Assembly: GCF_003013715.1 (NCBI RefSeq)
Contig: NC_072813.1
Location: forward strand, 868,001-932,000
From: Candidozyma auris
Taxonomy: Eukaryota > Ascomycota > Pichiomycetes > Serinales > Metschnikowiaceae
DNA length: 64,000 nt
Reading direction: 5' to 3'
This document shows positions 8,625 through 19,700 of this stretch, piece by piece (the first letter of the stretch is position 1; each line of letters begins with the position of its first letter). The translations under genes were made by a program, and so were the position numbers. The notes under the pieces were generated by a model. It saw only the letters and a program-made list of their open reading frames with translations, was not told the DNA's origin and ran no database searches.

Positions 8625-10586
8625 CTACTTCAGAAGAGCTTCGACGGAGTGACGAAGAAGGAACTTTTCTTCTTCAATCATGTATGCTATAGTGTCTGCT
8701 CTAGGACCCAGAGCCTGGATATCTCTATACCTGTGAAATCGCAGCTCTGCCCAGTTAACGAGAATCTTCTTCTCTGATCCTGACAAGGGAGGCTCAAGTA
8801 AGTATTTAAACACTCGCCTGGCCATCTTGTTCTCGCTTGGTGCCTTGGCGAGCTTATAGTAGAAGACCTTGAAGGGCATGGTTATAAGATGCAAAAGTGC
8901 TTTCGTCTGCTTGGATGGGTTTCCAGTATCATCAATTCGGGGCAGCAATTGCCATGATTCTGGTGGCTCCTGCTCTCGACATGTAGATTTGCTTTTTGTG
9001 CAGCTATCTTCTCTGCAACAACCCTCCTCCTCTTTCCCGTCGCCACAACAGGATTCGTGTTCAGGCTTGTCCTCTAAACAAGCCTCACAATCATCATCAT
9101 CACAACCTGAGCTAAGCTCATTGACCATTTCAAAGCCAATTGACTCGTACCACTCTAGCTTGGCTACGAGTCTTGCCTCGTTTGTTTTATTAGCCTTGAT
9201 CTTCTTTAAGTAGGCGAACATTGGAACGGATAAAAGACAAGAGGTGTTTGGATTATTCTTGCAAATGAAACCATAGCGTTGTAGTAGGTATGCATTACTG
9301 AGTTCGTCTCCGTACGTGTTGAAAAGCTCATAGTCGTGCTCCTTCGACGGAAGCTGGGTAAGCACAATATCGCAACACTTGGAGCTGTCAGAGAGTTCTT
9401 GAACCAATTCAACTTTGTTGTCATCATGTTCCTGATTATATTTTTTCTCCGACGGATCTTCATCGTCATCCTCGCTGAGTGAAAGTGTGGAAACCTCTTC
9501 GTCATCTTGATCTGTATCAGCCTCGGATTGTTCCATTTGCTCGATGTCCTCCATCAGTATAGTTTGCTTCGACGACTCCTCTGCGGGTCCGTCCTCTTCC
9601 ACAACGTTTTCTGCGTCATTTGTTTCATCTTCTTCGGAGTACTCTGAGTCCGATGAAAGCGGCACATCCTCCATCAAATGCTCGACTTTATCTCCATTCT
9701 GCTCGTCATCCTTTTCACCCAATTCCTCTTCTTCTAGATCCTCCATATCGTCATCATCATTTCCCTCATCATCATCGTCGCTCTCCTCATGATCACAGCC
9801 TACCTCACCGCATCTATCGCACAAGTCCTCGTCATCATCACACATGAAATGGACATTTTCCCTCGGTACAACCTTTCCATTCTCTCTTATCGGCAGTATA
9901 TGGTTAAAGAGATCAGCTCCCGGAACAAGAGAAAGACCGTGATACTTATCTACTGTGAATGCTCTCGATATAACTGCCTGGACGCATTTGGCGAACAGCT
10001 GTAGTTTTGGATGACTTTCATTTACCTCCTCTCCAGATCGAAGACACAACACAGGTGGCGCTTTTATCAAAGTATCATTGGTCTTTGCAAAGTTCACACA
10101 CTCCAAGTAAAACTGAATGAGCTCCGTCGGGTCAAGCATGTTCAACATGTCACATTCAGAGTTGAACAATGCCTCCTTCTCTTCCTTGGACCACAAGCAT
10201 AAAGGAAGACTCTGATCGTCATTGTCGTCAATCTCAAACGTGTCAAGGTAAGTGTGCCAGGGGGATCTCTCTCCTAAGGACTGCTCATATAAGAAGGTCA
10301 ACAGTATGGCGTGCATGCCTCTGGTCAAGTCAATTGCAGGGTCCGTAGGCTCATAATCTGATAGGAGGTTAATCAAGCACGAGTTCTTCGTTGACAAGAT
10401 GGAACTTTTTGGTATTCTAAGAATCAATCTATCCCCAGTAGGGTCTTCCTGTCCCCTCAATTTCCAGAATACACCGATGCCTCCAAACTTGGACTCTTTA
10501 ACATCAACCAATTCAGAGTTCCAAAATGCATTCTCCTCGAGCCAGTTGAGTAGATTATCTATTTTCTCTCTTCTTGTGGGGGCCAT
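8625..10586 (-). CDS. SET-domain protein lysine methyltransferase (RKM/EFM1/SETD6 type) with acidic insert
   Basis: I start at the ATG at 10584-10586 (MAPTRREKIDNLLNWLEEN, 653 residues), which puts the typical N-terminus of the SETD6/Rkm/Efm1 group first; an upstream in-frame start would add an implausible 45-residue leader. The SET core is split. Its first part (KFGGIGVFWKLRG ... LSLVPGADLFNHI) is followed by ~140 residues that are overwhelmingly Asp/Glu, then ELFNTYGDELSNAYLLQRYGF, the family's AdoMet/substrate motif. A Cys-rich stretch (about ten Cys within ~40 residues) follows, then the helical Rubisco-LSMT-like tail. Related yeast enzymes methylate ribosomal proteins or eEF1A; which substrate applies here cannot be told from sequence. 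Confidence 0.8.
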   Translation of the reverse strand: MAPTRREKIDNLLNWLEENAFWNSELVDVKESKFGGIGVFWKLRGQEDPTGDRLILRIPKSSILSTKNSCLINLLSDYEPTDPAIDLTRGMHAILLTFLYEQSLGERSPWHTYLDTFEIDDNDDQSLPLCLWSKEEKEALFNSECDMLNMLDPTELIQFYLECVNFAKTNDTLIKAPPVLCLRSGEEVNESHPKLQLFAKCVQAVISRAFTVDKYHGLSLVPGADLFNHILPIRENGKVVPRENVHFMCDDDEDLCDRCGEVGCDHEESDDDDEGNDDDDMEDLEEEELGEKDDEQNGDKVEHLMEDVPLSSDSEYSEEDETNDAENVVEEDGPAEESSKQTILMEDIEQMEQSEADTDQDDEEVSTLSLSEDDDEDPSEKKYNQEHDDNKVELVQELSDSSKCCDIVLTQLPSKEHDYELFNTYGDELSNAYLLQRYGFICKNNPNTSCLLSVPMFAYLKKIKANKTNEARLVAKLEWYESIGFEMVNELSSGCDDDDCEACLEDKPEHESCCGDGKEEEGCCREDSCTKSKSTCREQEPPESWQLLPRIDDTGNPSKQTKALLHLITMPFKVFYYKLAKAPSENKMARRVFKYLLEPPLSGSEKKILVNWAELRFHRYRDIQALGPRADTIAYMIEEEKFLLRHSVEALLK

Positions 10587-11942
10587 TCTTAGTACCAGTG
10601 AAGATGTAGTCGGCTGATCCGATGAGCATCGTGGTGTGCAGACGAGGCAGTAGGAGCTGCAAGCGACTGTGATACGAAGAATTAGGCGAACGAGTCGGAG
10701 TTTGAATTTAAAAAAAAGCATAGCGTCGTCAACTGATATTCTACTAGTTTTTGAAGACTGTTAGCTCTTATATTGCATTGTGTAACAGATGTCACCTTGA
10801 GGGTCGCCCTGCCCATATTAGTTCTTAAGGTGAACGAGGTCAAGAATACCAAAATATTGGATGTGATCCAAAAATCTTTTCTAATGATTCACTATGCTAT
10901 GGAATGAAATATAAGCTCCTTTGTAGCTTCATTGTCAGAGCTTTTAATTATTTCCCCTCCAGTTGTCTCCGTTTAATATACGTTTTCGCAGCCATCAAAT
11001 GAAGTCTTTTTAAGCAAGATCAGAAACCATACAAAAGCTTGTCGTGTGAAATACCGATATCGATCACAAATTCTGTTGTAATAGAACTTGATATGAGAAC
11101 AATTGTAGGAACTGATGAAGTTTCAGTTTTGACTATCCCAAATTGGGTAACGGGGCATCCATGTTCAAGACTGTGAATATTTCTTCAGAGTTATATCAAA
11201 TATACTTTATAGCAGAGATCTAGTTATGACTTTCTTACAATTGTGGCTATTTATATTATCACTAATGCGTACTATGTATCACAGCATAGACCTTCCAAAG
11301 GTTCTTGAGGGCTTCCGCGGAGTGTTACCCGGCGCAAAAACTCTTCGCACTATATAAACCCCATCGCATCTGCCACCGTGATTTTAGAAACCACCCATCA
11401 GTAGTGGTTATACTACTCTAATATAAGTATAACTTCGTGTTTTCGGACACACTACTATAAAGACCCTAGTGTTGCTCGAACTACGCCGCATTAGCGATAG
11501 CGTGACCGGGGCTTCACGTTCAGCTAAGTGTTGGTTGACTCGTCTAACAAGCGGGCCACAATCATCACTCCGTTTCTGGTCTTTTAGAGTATCTGCATTT
11601 CTGAGGTTTTCCTAAGCTCTGGCAGATGCAGCGACCATGTCGTTGGCAGTTCCGTCAGATCAAAGCCTGGTGCTACATTTATTTTGTAAGACGCACATGG
11701 TATTTTCAAGGTGCGGCAGTAGACCTCTAAAATCGATCTCATGGCTTTTAACTCACGAACTTTTCTCGAAATATTCCACATGAACTGAAGATCCAGTAGA
11801 ATATGCTTACCCTTTATATTTGTTTGGGGGGTCTATTGCTGCCAGAAGTCTTCATCGAATCAAGTCACGTGACTCTCTTCGGTAGTTCTCACATTTTTGC
11901 CCCATGTCAACCCGTTCATCCAAATTAGCATAGTCACATCTA
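10587..11942. other. 1.36 kb gene-poor interval with a promoter-like, hairpin-rich core
   Basis: No convincing protein gene. A recurrent-motif copy (TTTTCGCAGCCAT, 10983-10995) lies ~400 bases upstream of the SET methyltransferase. Around 11314-11357 sit TCCGCGGA (Pdr1-type), TTACCCGG (Reb1-type) and TATATAAA, followed by short hairpins: AACCAC/GTGGTT at 11389-11409, GTGT/ACAC at about 11434-11450, ACGC/GCGT at about 11481-11501. A 65-codon ATG frame on the minus strand (11584-11781) matches nothing I know. A palindromic GTCACGTGAC (11864-11873) belongs to the PAM16 promoter. A noncoding RNA is possible. Confidence 0.4.
11864..11873. promoter_or_regulatory. Cbf1-type palindrome upstream of PAM16
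   Basis: GTCACGTGAC is a perfect ten-base palindrome centred on CACGTG, 70-79 bases before the PAM16 ATG. CACGTG is the Cbf1 (bHLH) core; in Candida species Cbf1 is known to act on respiratory and ribosomal genes, which suits a mitochondrial import gene. Assignment is by consensus only. Confidence 0.5.
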
Positions 11943-12314
11943 ATGGCTCATAGATTACTTGTTAACGTCATCTTCACTGGCGCCTCTGTGTTTGGGCGTG
12001 CATTCACTGAGGCCTACAAGCAGGCAGCCAAGGCCAGTGCCACTGCCGCTGCAACCGGAGCCACCAAGGCCAAGTCGGCCGGTGGAATCCCCGTGGAAGA
12101 GGCCATGAAGATCTTGGATATCGAGAAAGACCAGCTCACTCTCGAGGAGATCGAAAAGAAATACGAGTATCTTTTCGACGTTAACTCGAAAGAAAAGGGT
12201 AACTCATTCTTCTTACAATCAAAGGTATACTATGCCACAGATACATTACGAAAAGAGCTAGAGTATTTACAAAAGATGAGGGAAGCCAAGAGCGGGGAGG
12301 AGGCGAAGAATTAG
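11943..12314 (+). CDS. PAM16: Mitochondrial import motor subunit Pam16/Tim16
   Basis: A 123-residue protein starting MAHRLLVNVIFTGASVFGRAFTEAYKQAA, the characteristic hydrophobic N-terminus of Pam16. After an Ala-rich linker comes the degenerate J-like domain (GIPVEEAMKILDIEKDQLTLEEIEKKYEYLFDVN ... GNSFFLQSKVYYATDTLRKELEYL). It lacks the HPD triad of true J proteins, as expected: Pam16 pairs with Pam18 and restrains its stimulation of mtHsp70 at the TIM23 translocon on the matrix side. Length is close to other fungal Pam16 proteins (about 120-150). A Cbf1-type palindrome lies 70 bases upstream and TTTTTGCCCCATG ~50 bases upstream. Confidence 0.93.
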   Translation: MAHRLLVNVIFTGASVFGRAFTEAYKQAAKASATAAATGATKAKSAGGIPVEEAMKILDIEKDQLTLEEIEKKYEYLFDVNSKEKGNSFFLQSKVYYATDTLRKELEYLQKMREAKSGEEAKN

Positions 12315-13327
12315 GGAACGCTAGCATGATGTTTGTCACTTATTAGCATATTGGGTCTGTAAATAAATTATATGTTATCTCAAGAACTGTGCTTGTGTAA
12401 GTATAGTGTGGATTTAGACAGTTTGAGGTTTGTGAAACTAGCGTTGATGCACCCACCACTTATATCGATGATTTTCCATCTTCATGATCTCAGGAATTTA
12501 ATAGGACATTCTGGTGAGACGCAGTAATTCATATATATAACAAGTTAATATTCTGTGATGGAATGCCAGGATGAAGACTTGTATGGAGCTGTCATCGAAC
12601 TTTTGTAGCCTCGCTTCACGAGATGGTCGAGGTATGCTGGTCAACAAAGGCCCTCCACGACATTTAACTTTATGAGCAGTACTGCCGCAAAATTCTTCAA
12701 CACACCTTGATTTTCTGTAGGATGTTAATTAGGCTCAGTTGTATTTTGATTCAGTTTTATTTATGTTATTTCATTTTTCATTGTAGATCCAGATGATATC
12801 GACGCTTCAAGCTGCTAAGTTTCACAATGGTTGCAAAGCGGTCTGAGGCACTAAAAGGCATGCGATGACATAACACAGAATTGTAAAGTTAAAATCTTGA
12901 ATAGCAAAAATATCAGGTTTTAGAACGAGAACAACCCAATTTAAACTACCTCGCAGAAAAATCTCCTACCCAGATCGTATACGAATCATTTCTCGTTTAG
13001 CATCGTGTCTCGCTTCTGGCTGCGAAACGTCAACTCAGATAGCGCCGTACCTATCACAGATATATTTCCCCACTTCATCATCATACAGAGAAGAATACAT
13101 TTGAGGAATTTCAGGTAAATTAGAGAAAGTCTTTATCAAGTTCACCTACAAAAACTGAGTTTATTCTAAATCTTTTCTCCAAAATAGTGTCCCTGGCGAT
13201 CGTATACAGCTTGTTTTCATGCACGTGACCCTTGCAACGGTTCGCATACCACAACCGAAGGTTCTACTATCGTACTCTTAAATAGGATAACTCCCACTGG
13301 CTTTTTCTTGAACATTCTCTTCGCCTC
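12315..13327. other. 1.0 kb intergenic region, SET3 upstream side
   Basis: No gene recognised on either strand. It holds TGGCTGCGAAA (13017-13027), a reverse-oriented copy of the recurrent promoter motif ~300 bases before SET3, and CACGTGAC around 13223, ~105 bases before the SET3 ATG. AT-rich runs (TATATATAA near 12533) are unremarkable. Confidence 0.45.
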
Positions 13328-16300
13328 ATGAACAAGGAAAAAGAAAAGGAGCAGCTTCTTCAAGACGCATCCACTTTACTCATGTTCGCCAACGTGGCCC
13401 GCCAGGGTCTGGGTCTGCCAGGAGACTCTCCCACAAACGAAAACCAGTCATCTTCACCTCGAGAGAGTGGGCGACCACAAGCATCAAATGGACACACGCC
13501 CGCTGCAACCTCTGCCAAGAACTCTCCATCACAGGTGCCAACAAAGTCTCCGGATTCACACACGCTGCAACCTCTCATCCCTCGATCACCAAACCAGCCT
13601 ACACGGTCGCCTCCACAGCTAAGACATGGGTCCTTGAATACGCCCTTGGGCAACGTGCTGTCACGATCCCTGCCGGGAGGTGGGATTTTGCCTCCGTCTA
13701 TACCTAGTAGAGGGTATTTCACGTATCCTTACTCAGGTAGTGCTCCGTACCCTACCCTGCCTAGCCTACAACAAGCTCCATCGCAAAATCTACAACCAGC
13801 AGTGCCTGGCATAGGCCCACAGCAAACACCTCATTTTCAATCTTCAGGACTCAAGAAAGCTCAACCTGACATAAAGCAACAATCTACAGATGCCTCAAAG
13901 ATTACACGGCCTCCTTCCGAGCCTAAACCGCAGTCTAATCTTCCTGCTCAAGGCAGTTTCCAAACACATCGCAGGTCGATATCTGGGGGTTATGTGGCAC
14001 CTAGACAATCACCAGGACCAGCAAATATTGCACTTTCCAGAGGCATCGATGTCGATTCGGGTAAGAGAAGCACTGACAATGCGGTGATTGCAGCTGCTGC
14101 TTTGGCAGCTGCTGCCGACATTCCGTTTCCTTTAAAGCGCAACCAAGAAATTCAGAACCAACAATTGCGGAAAGAGGAGGACACGAAGGAAGATTCAATA
14201 ATGACAGAGCCAGAGGACGATAACAAGACAGATGACGAAACTATTCCACAAAACACACCAAGAGTAGGTGATGCACCTACCTTTCTATCCACTAATACAC
14301 AAGAAACTGATGCAAAAGTCCCTATTGTTGCTCAGTCTCCCAAGAAGTCTCCTCCACTTAATTTAAACACTGGCCAACTGGGCGAGCTACCGCACAAACT
14401 AGCTCCAGCTACTTTTGAGCCAACAGACTCAAAAACCGACAATGTGGCTACCGCCACGGACAGTACATCTACTTACAGACCTCCTCCACTTCATCTTTAT
14501 AAGGTCGATCCAGATTCAGGAGTTATTGGGTGTATATGTGGAATAGAAGAGGACGATGGATTCACAATTCAGTGTGATATCTGCTACCGTTGGCAGCACT
14601 GCTCATGCATGGGATACAGAACAAACGAAGAAGTGCCGGAGGACGAGTATAAGTGTTACTACTGCGACGAGAAGAAGTGGAACAAGTTTAATCCAGCCAC
14701 ATGCAAAGAGAACACTTTGGCTCCTCTTGAGGCAGAGAAGGCAGAGTCTGCCGAGGTAAAGGCAAACGCTGGTAAAAGGAAGGCATCTGGTGGTAGTGGA
14801 GAAGACAGAAAGAAGCGGAAGACTGAAAAGGATTCCAAAGCATCCTCGTTGACATCTCTTAATGAAGTGAGACCAGGGACCAATAAGCGGAAATCGTCTA
14901 CAAACTTGCCAGCGGCAGCATCGGCAGAATCACCGTCTCATCCAGGGGTTCTGGATGTCCCTTTGAAGAACAATCACCAACTTGAGGATGGGGTAACAGC
15001 GGAAAGTTATCAAAGCGTTTACTACAAACTCAAAAATTACGACTACAAGATCCCTGTGGTAAAGAGACGCTTGGAGTTATTGGGCGCTATCCTTGAAAGA
15101 AATCAAAATCGATCGCTGGCGATCGAGATTGTTCCGCTTGCGCTGTATAAAACCACCAAGTTTAGCAAGGTTATCTTGCCAACTCATCAAAGATACTTGC
15201 AAGACAATAATGAGATACGCAAGAATAAGGGCTACAATAAGACGTCTGTTCAAGTGAAGTCTTACAGTGATAATCCCAAACAGAAGTTCACGGGTATCAA
15301 CAAGGTCGGTTTATATATCACAGACCGGTCTGCCACTGCCGGTGTTGATACAACCATTCCTGCGGGAACCACTGTTATTGAGTACTTGGGTGAGATCGAT
15401 TTCCTTGATCTGTACAAAGCTAATCATGCGAATCAGTATTCACTCTGGGGAACAGTGAAACCTAAAGTGTCCATGGTCAATTTGCAGATTCTCAACAACG
15501 AGGAGCCTCTGTCTATCGTCATTGATTCAAGGTTTGTTGGTACTGAAGCTCGTTTTATTAGGAAAGCCTGTCCGATGGCAGCGAATTGCGAGATCAAGCC
15601 GATCTACATTCCTCAGTTGAACGCCTTTAAGTTCATCGTGGTGACCTCGAAACCGATCACGTTGAAAGGAGAGGCAATGGAGGAAGAGCTCCGATTACCT
15701 TGGGAGTGGGACCCGGCACATCCCATCAAAAGTATGTTACAGAAGACTCCTGAAGGAGAGTATAAAGAGAATAAAAAATTTGAAGACTTCAATGAGGATG
15801 AGAAGTTTTTTTTGATATCTTGCGTGGACGCTATATTGAACTTCACGGAATGTGGGTGCAACACTTCATCTTCAACGTCGCAATGTTCAATTTTCAAGAT
15901 TAAAAAAGCGACTTCATATCTACAGAGGTCAACCCGAAAGGCATCGGGTCAGTCTAACGCTTCCTTGAGCAAAACAAAAGAGGTATTGATGACTCCAAAC
16001 AAAGTCAAGGAATTTGTTTCGTGGAAAGAGAGGCTAGTTGAGCGAGATGGCAAGCTACATTCGTCAATATTCTCACTTACTCCTTCTGAAGAATCCAGCG
16101 ATATTGTAAGTGATGACGAAAGATCAATTGAGCGTTCAGCGACACCTAATGTCCCCACGGTTCCCGACGAATCCTCAGAGCCAGCGGCACGAGACAAAAC
16201 AGGCTTTTTCCGCCAGCCTTTTAAAAAGCAGTTGGTTATTCGCGGGCAATCCTTGGCGAAACAGTGCCAAGGAATTGTTTCACAGCAAGACAATGAGAAT

Positions 16301-16612
16301 GGGGAACTTACGAGCAAGACAACGCAGGGAACAAACTCCATTGCAGTACCTATAATGCCTGAAATCCTCTCACTGATCCGTGAGTCGGTGAATGAAAAAT
16401 TGAAGCCATTGGCTAAGATCACAAGTGACGTTAGGATATCCGTGGAACCAACAGACCAGAGGGAAAGCACAAACGGACAGGAGAAGGAAAATAAGCCCGT
16501 TAGAGTTGGTGTCGTGCCTTCTCCACAAGAGGAGCTTATTGAAACAGCTGTTAAAACGCCAACAGTGGTAAAGAAACTCTCATTTGCAGACTATAAGAAA
16601 AAAATGAAGTGA
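13328..16612 (+). CDS. SET3: PHD- and SET-domain subunit of the Set3 deacetylase complex
   Basis: A 1094-residue protein. The first ~390 residues are Pro/Ser/Gln-rich and disordered. A PHD finger lies at ~399-450 (GCICGIEEDDGFTIQCDICYRWQHCSCMG, then CYYCDEKKW), and a basic Lys-rich linker follows. A SET domain spans ~655-800 (INKVGLYITDRSA, GTTVIEYLGEIDF, ARFIRKACPMAANCEI). The usual NHSC motif is replaced by IRKACP, so catalysis is unlikely, in line with S. cerevisiae Set3, which acts as a scaffold for Hos2/Hst1 on H3K4me2 chromatin. The C-terminus ends KKLSFADYKKKMK, as in other Set3 proteins. A longer disordered N-terminus explains the size (S. cerevisiae 751). Confidence 0.9.
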   Translation: MNKEKEKEQLLQDASTLLMFANVARQGLGLPGDSPTNENQSSSPRESGRPQASNGHTPAATSAKNSPSQVPTKSPDSHTLQPLIPRSPNQPTRSPPQLRHGSLNTPLGNVLSRSLPGGGILPPSIPSRGYFTYPYSGSAPYPTLPSLQQAPSQNLQPAVPGIGPQQTPHFQSSGLKKAQPDIKQQSTDASKITRPPSEPKPQSNLPAQGSFQTHRRSISGGYVAPRQSPGPANIALSRGIDVDSGKRSTDNAVIAAAALAAAADIPFPLKRNQEIQNQQLRKEEDTKEDSIMTEPEDDNKTDDETIPQNTPRVGDAPTFLSTNTQETDAKVPIVAQSPKKSPPLNLNTGQLGELPHKLAPATFEPTDSKTDNVATATDSTSTYRPPPLHLYKVDPDSGVIGCICGIEEDDGFTIQCDICYRWQHCSCMGYRTNEEVPEDEYKCYYCDEKKWNKFNPATCKENTLAPLEAEKAESAEVKANAGKRKASGGSGEDRKKRKTEKDSKASSLTSLNEVRPGTNKRKSSTNLPAAASAESPSHPGVLDVPLKNNHQLEDGVTAESYQSVYYKLKNYDYKIPVVKRRLELLGAILERNQNRSLAIEIVPLALYKTTKFSKVILPTHQRYLQDNNEIRKNKGYNKTSVQVKSYSDNPKQKFTGINKVGLYITDRSATAGVDTTIPAGTTVIEYLGEIDFLDLYKANHANQYSLWGTVKPKVSMVNLQILNNEEPLSIVIDSRFVGTEARFIRKACPMAANCEIKPIYIPQLNAFKFIVVTSKPITLKGEAMEEELRLPWEWDPAHPIKSMLQKTPEGEYKENKKFEDFNEDEKFFLISCVDAILNFTECGCNTSSSTSQCSIFKIKKATSYLQRSTRKASGQSNASLSKTKEVLMTPNKVKEFVSWKERLVERDGKLHSSIFSLTPSEESSDIVSDDERSIERSATPNVPTVPDESSEPAARDKTGFFRQPFKKQLVIRGQSLAKQCQGIVSQQDNENGELTSKTTQGTNSIAVPIMPEILSLIRESVNEKLKPLAKITSDVRISVEPTDQRESTNGQEKENKPVRVGVVPSPQEELIETAVKTPTVVKKLSFADYKKKMK

Positions 16613-16729
16613 GAAAACATGGTATATGTCAGAGATTAATAGAATCAAGTTATAGATCTATCCTTTATTACCCTAATTAAAGATTATTGATGCAACGATG
16701 CCATAGTATGGTTATTTTATTCTTTCAAA

Positions 16730-19700
16730 TTAAAGAAAATCATCTCTGGTGATGTTGGATTTTTCACACATCTGTTGGAAGATACTGTTCTTCAGATTGA
16801 AGAGATTCCATGGGGTGTCGAACTCCTTGATTTCTCCCTTGTCCAAGACAAGTATCCTGTCGTAGTTAAGGATAGTCTTCAATCGGTGAGCAATACACAA
16901 AATGGTGCATTCAGTGAATTCACGCTTGATCGTCTCCTGAATTTTGCTATCCGTTTCGTAGTCGACAGATGACGTAGCTTCATCCAAAATCAAAATCTTG
17001 GATCCTCTCACCAATGCTCTGGCGAATGATATAAGCTGCCTTTCACCCAACGAAAAGTTCGAGCCATCATCTTCAACTTCTCTATCCAAGTGGAACTTGT
17101 AGAGGTTTTCGCTTTGTTTCGTTTGACTCTTGATCATCTCTAACTTTGATTTTTCAATGAGACCAGCTCTTCTCATGGCATCCCACAAAACATTGTCTTC
17201 ACTGGCGCCAAATGGATCTAAATTTTTACGAATAGTTCCACGGAACAAAACAGGATCTTGAGGGATAATAGAGAGCTTCGTCCTCAATTCCTTTAGACCA
17301 ATTTTGCTGATATCGACACCATCAATTTCAATTCTGCCTTCATTCAATTCGGACAATCTGAACAAGGCTGTCATAATGGAAGATTTACCGGCACCAGTAC
17401 GACCACAAATACCGATTTTCTCCTTTGGTTTTATATCCATGTTGATGGACTTCAAGACATTTGGCAAACCTGCTCTGTACGCCAATGATGCATTAATAAA
17501 GCTGACTTGGCCCTCTTGTGGCCATGTTGAGGGGAGTGTCGAGTTCGCGTAGGTGGCAGGAGCCTCCTGCTCGAGATGAAAAGCGTACTCACAAAGACGT
17601 TCAACAGAGTTCATTTCGTTCTCAAGCTGGGTGTAAGTTCTGATCAACATTGACAATTGACCGGCAATCTGCAAGACGTAGGACAACAACAAACCAGTGG
17701 CTGATGCTCCAATACTAAAAACTCGGAAAACACAAAGGAAACAAATGATGAAAGCAAACAACGTAGCAACGATGTCCAAATGAATGGCTAACCAACGCTG
17801 GTTTGCGACGGTCAAGTAGTAGGCTTCGTTCATGTTATTGATAAAAGTAGCATTCTTAGTTTTGAAGCGCTCCTGAGCCTTGTAAGCTTTGATGGTGTTC
17901 ATTCCACTCAAGGTCTCATTGAAATTGTTGTAAACGAATGATCTCTGTGTGGCTTCCAATCTCTTAATTTCTCTAGCAGATGCCTGGTAAAAGTTTGAAA
18001 CAGCGACAAAAATTGCACCCAAGAAGGGAACTGCAATTAAAAACCACGGAAGATAAACGCAACACAATACAATGACACCAACAATACTAGACAAAAAATA
18101 AATTACCATCCTGACTTGGTTGCCGATTTCGTTGTCCAATGTGTCAGTGTCCTTGGTAAATCTGTTCAAGATTCTTCCCATCGGAGTGATATCCATGAAC
18201 GACATCGGAGCACGCAAAACTCGGCTAACAGCTAACAAATTCAAAGTTTTGGCAGCTTCGTTAGTCATGTACGCCACGATAATGAACTCAGACGCCAAAA
18301 AGATGAATGAAAGTACAGTGAACATCACATAAAAGCCGATGTAAAATCCGTTATCTTTACCCTTAAACTTAAAATCCGACCAAAATGTCAACCAGGTGTT
18401 AGTAAATAATTGACAGAATATAGCAATGACAGTCAATGTGAGAATAATTGGAACACTTGAGTAGTATTTGAAAATGCCAGAACCGTACTTGATATAGTTT
18501 TTGTACACAATCCATTTGATACGATTCACAGCTCTGCCTTCTTGCATCACAAGGCGACCATCTTCTTTCTCATTGACTTTGAAGTCACGATGCTCAGCCT
18601 CCTCATCCTGAATTGTACTTTGCCTCTTGGAAAGTTGACGTTCAATCATTTCGCGCTCTTCCACGATTTCCAGTGATTCAAGGGGAGCCTTTGCTTCTTC
18701 CTCTTCTTCTTCATCATCACCAGCAGCTTCAGAACTGAAGTTCATCAAATGATCAAATCCAGGGTTAGTCCTTCTCATCTCCTCAAAAGTACCTACTTGA
18801 ATTGTACCATCACCATTGAGGAAAATGATTCGGTCAGCGGCACCGATGAGAGATAACTGATGAGTAGCCAAGATTCTCGTCTTCTCCTTAAGAAGACCCA
18901 ATATACAGTTGTTCATGATGTGCTTACCAACGCGGGCATCGACAGCACTCAATACGTCATCCAAAAGAATTATATCCTTGTTGGCATAAACGGCTCTAGC
19001 CAAATTGATTCTGGCTTTCTGACCTCCAGACAAATTGATACCTCTTTCACCAATTTCGGTCTGGTCGCCGGCAGGCAAAATCGCCAAGTCACTCTCGAGA
19101 GAACAGGCGTAAACGACGGCGTCGTAAATTTCTTGATCAAATTCTTCACCAAACAAGATGTTATCCTTCACCGTAGCGTTCTGAATCCAAGGGTTCTCAC
19201 AGAGTAAAAGGCTGCCGTTGACATCCACATGACCGTCAGTTCTTTTCATGAAACCTGCAAGGGCATTCAATAAGGAGGTCTTGCCGGATCCGATGAGTCC
19301 AGTAATCACCACGAATTCTCCCTTCGCAACCGAGAAGTCGATGTCCTTCAAACCAGAAAAGATGGTGGCTTCCATAGTGGAGGCTTTAGTGGAAATGGTT
19401 GTTAACTTTTGTTCGACTTCTGACTCTTTAACGGTGTTCGTAGACAGGGTCAGCTTTTCGTCAATAGGAGTTTCTTCATCAATGGCGGTCTCAGCATTCA
19501 AATTAGTGTCAGTGTTAACTTTTTTCGATACACCTTCCTTCTTTTCATTTGGATTCTCATCGGAGGCGTCTTCAAAAGTCTCCCACTCAAAGCTAGCTTT
19601 GGTGACGGTGATAGCAAGATTTTCCTTATCCATGACTTCACGGGTCTCAGGCAGAGCGTAAACTGCAGTGGCATCCTTGTCGACTTCTTCAGCAGCCAAG

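Noticed and set aside
9544..9847. Ser/His-rich frames on the plus strand inside the SET methyltransferase
   Set aside because: They are the complement of the Asp/Glu-rich insert (GAY/GAR repeats), so the long frame is a composition effect.
11081..11549. Possible solo LTR (TGTTGTAATAG ... TATATAAA ... TCTAACA)
   Set aside because: The ends only loosely resemble Ty-type TG...CA termini, the flanking bases (AATTC and AGCGG) are not a target-site duplication, and no second copy is present in the window.
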